Source: Dendrolimus kikuchii (taxonomy: Eukaryota; Arthropoda; Insecta; Lepidoptera; Lasiocampidae). Taken from it: a stretch of 64,000 bases of DNA. The stretch covers positions 3,105,690 to 3,169,689 of the forward strand of contig CM034403.1 in NCBI GenBank assembly GCA_019925095.2, given 5' to 3'. Positions 62,079-64,000 of the stretch are shown in pieces (within the stretch, counting starts at the first letter, position 1; every line of letters begins with the position of its first letter). Below the pieces are notes generated by a model. It saw only the letters and a list, made by a program, of their open reading frames with translations, ran no database searches and had not been told where the DNA came from. The translations under genes were made by a program, and so were the position numbers.

Positions 62079-62308
62079 TATTTTTATTGCAGGAGCTCAG
62101 CAGACAGTCAGACGGCCCATTTGATGGAAAGCGGTTACCATCGCCTACAGACATTTGCAACACCAAAGGTGCTACAAATGCGCTGCTGCTCTCTTAAGGG
62201 AGACTGGAACCTGATCACTAATGCCGGAACACAACTCAAGATTGTTATGGCGACATACTTTAGACCAGGGGTGGTAGCCATCCAGTCGGGCAAATGCCAT
62301 ACCACCAG
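62079..62308 (-). repeat. family A repeat, truncated at the ccaccwgg block
   Basis: From tttttattgcaggagctcag to caaatgccataccacca. The truncation point is shared by at least six other copies. Confidence 0.87.
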
Positions 62309-62514
62309 TATAATGTGGACAGTAAACAGCTAAATTAAGAAGAATAGAAAAAAATATATTTCATTATAACTAAGTTAACGGTTTTTGACAGATTTTTTAA
62401 ATATGGCAAGTGATTTAGCTATTATAAATATTGTAATACTTTAAGCTAAAAATTCTATTAAAATTAAATCACAAACTACTTTAAATATATACTAACATAT
62501 GTATCCATCCATAC

Positions 62515-62640
62515 CGAGTTTCTGTCCATCCAAAGGTTGTCTGGAAGATAAGACCGCCCATTGTACTTATTATTACGATTGTGTGTACGAATTTATTTTG
62601 TAACATTGTGTGCAATAAAGTATATTCTATTCTATTCTAT
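62515..62640 (+). mobile_element. CR1-like LINE 3' tail with (ATTCT)n end
   Basis: Reads ggttgtctggaagataagac, then cgcccattgtacttat, then tgtgtgcaataaagtatatt and ctattctattctat. Confidence 0.7.
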
Positions 62641-62699
62641 ATGTACAGATATTAAAATCAAAAAGAAAAATAAGGAAATTATTATAATATTTTTATTAT

Positions 62700-63180
62700 T
62701 TTAAAAGGAGTGTCAATGACTTTATCTCGCGCCTTGGGCACTACGGTACGGTAATGTTACGCAAGCGGATGCATTTGTTCGTATCAGCGCCAGCGCAGGA
62801 CTGTATAATATGATAATTTCGTGCATTTTCACACAGGTACCTTGGTTACCTTGTTGTGGTACAAGTTATGAGAGGTACATACCTTTAGGGGCTTTGATGT
62901 GTTGGTTACCGTTGCAGCGACATCTGTACGTATATAACTACTTGACCTCTCAGATTGACAAACATATTGTTATTATTTGTAGGGGATTTGTATAATGTAA
63001 ATTCGAAAATGCCGTTGGGATTATCACAAAGTTTATTACAAGTATAGCCGATTAAAATATATGGTTGTAGCGAAACGTCACTAATGACGTCATCATTTTC
63101 GATCACACAGCGCTCACAACGACCCATGTCAAATGGTGGGTCGAAGTGGGCGTTGACCACAGAACATTAATTCTCTCTGT
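62700..63180 (+). mobile_element. possible diverged Gypsy-like LTR
   Basis: gtaaattcgaaaatgccgtt, gggattatcacaaagtttat and tacaagtatagc resemble the same segment of the LTRs at 45854 and 6066. The ends are not clear. Confidence 0.35.
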
Positions 63181-63289
63181 CTATCAGAGCATTAATTCTA
63201 TCTATTTATTGACATTGAAAAAGGCGCGATTTTCAAATCAACCAATGACACTTGTGTATTTCGTCATTTATGACATCAACGCTCCATAA

Positions 63290-63622
63290 TCCACTAGAGT
63301 TTATGATTGTATCATCCGCAAGCAAGTGGAACGGGAATAAGCTTTTTTAAAGTGCTAACCAAGACAAGTAAAACGAGCCCGAACACGACGGGTCTATCCT
63401 GTTTAGTACAGGAGTTCCTATGGCCACCTTCCGACTCCATCATCAGATCATCTCCATGGTACCAACAATATTATTGCATTGTCACACGATATACATGTGT
63501 GCAAAATTTCAGCTCAATCGGAAACCGGGAAGTTGGTCAAATTTAACTTGCAAGATTCCACCCGAACTTACATACATAGATAGGTACATCCATTGCAAGT
63601 TAAATAAAAGCTTGTAATAATA
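63290..63622 (+). mobile_element. dispersed repeat ending aataaaagcttgtaa
   Basis: Contains gtgtgcaaaatttcagctca, atcggaaaccgggaagttgg and caaatttaacttgcaagatt, then aaataaaagcttgtaa. This block is common in lepidopteran genomes as a LINE-like 3' region. Non-coding here. Confidence 0.45.
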
Positions 63623-63639
63623 AAAACCGCGGTCGTGAA

Positions 63640-63830
63640 CGTGGTCGTTATGAGCCTCTTCTGGAACGTAGCCTTGGTGGTAGGTGGCTATCGTCGCCTA
63701 TGGGCACCTGCAACACTAAAGTAGCCGATGCGTTGCCTACCTCGTTGAGACTTTAAGTATCTGTTTACGCCTTTTTGGAGAGCCTTATATTGTAGGACTC
63801 TGAGAAAACAGCAGGAGAGAGTTCATTCCA
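63640..63830 (+). repeat. fragment related to family A and the 21608 foldback
   Basis: ggtggctatcgtcgcctatg and cacctgcaacactaaagtag, then gccgatgcgttgcc, resemble the two elements. A tail with gactctgagaaaacagcagg + agagagttcattcca follows. Confidence 0.45.
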
Positions 63831-63834
63831 TAGC

Positions 63835-64000
63835 TATCCGTGCAGGAACAGAGAAAGAATACAATTTCCTGCGGCCGGGCAGCCTATCGTAGAGGCAACT
63901 TAACAACCCACAGCCCGGTGGTAGGGCATTTGCCCGACTGGATGGCTACCAGCCCTGGTCTAAAGTATGTCGCCATAACAACCTTGAGTTGTGTTCCGGC
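63835..64000 (+). repeat. family A repeat, cut by the window end
   Basis: From atccgtgcaggaacagagaa to gttgtgttccggc at the window edge. Confidence 0.87.

Overview
This 64 kb window is insect nuclear DNA, most probably from a moth or butterfly. It is AT-rich, has spliced micro-exons with GT-AG borders, and is packed with TE types familiar from Lepidoptera: tRNA-derived SINEs, CR1-like and RTE-like LINE tails, CTAGT-ending Helitron-like fragments, BEL/Pao, Gypsy solo LTRs, Tc1 and hAT remnants. I see no prokaryotic operon, rRNA or stand-alone tRNA gene. All assignments come from reading by eye; no similarity search was run.

Host coding sequence is sparse. The best-supported gene runs on the minus strand from about 31.9 kb to 14.5 kb. 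It has a signal-peptide exon (31846-31927), two phase 1-1 exons each encoding one cysteine-rich TIL (trypsin-inhibitor-like) domain (17554-17727, 15652-15837), and a last TIL exon with a stop (14456-14691). Its first intron is about 14 kb of nested repeats and holds a further divergent TIL exon on the opposite strand (23654-23857). On the plus strand a secretory start exon (2684-2792) and a terminal exon resembling the MBF2 secreted family (7570-7779) may belong to a second gene. Weaker exon candidates lie at 21149-21322 and 56569-56615.

The main autonomous element is a BEL/Pao LTR retrotransposon at 49281-56214. It has a 5' LTR missing its first ~75 bp, an 18-nt primer site matching the 3' end of insect tRNA-Tyr, a 494-codon gag, a pol carrying protease, RT, RNase H and integrase motifs, and a complete 3' LTR. 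Gag and pol share one frame and are separated by a single UGA in the context UGA-CUA, a known leaky-stop context. The shared LTR sequence looks identical, which suggests a young insertion.

The rest is layered repeat. A ~300 bp A-tailed repeat (called family A here) occurs at least 22 times and repeatedly sits in or beside CR1-like LINE 3' tails, once with an ~18 bp target duplication. RTE-like LINE 3' ends finish in (ATGT)n. A ~305 bp unit is triplicated in tandem inside a TIR element at 43.8-44.7 kb, while a relative at 18.9 kb has one unit. Further structures are a 104-bp higher-order repeat built from four 26-bp monomers (1.8-2.2 kb), a perfect 27-bp-arm hairpin (16.52 kb), a long-TIR foldback element (35.74-36.25 kb), an inverted pair of one repeat around a (TA)n tract (26.3-27.3 kb) and a 690-bp direct duplication (3.6 and 4.85 kb).
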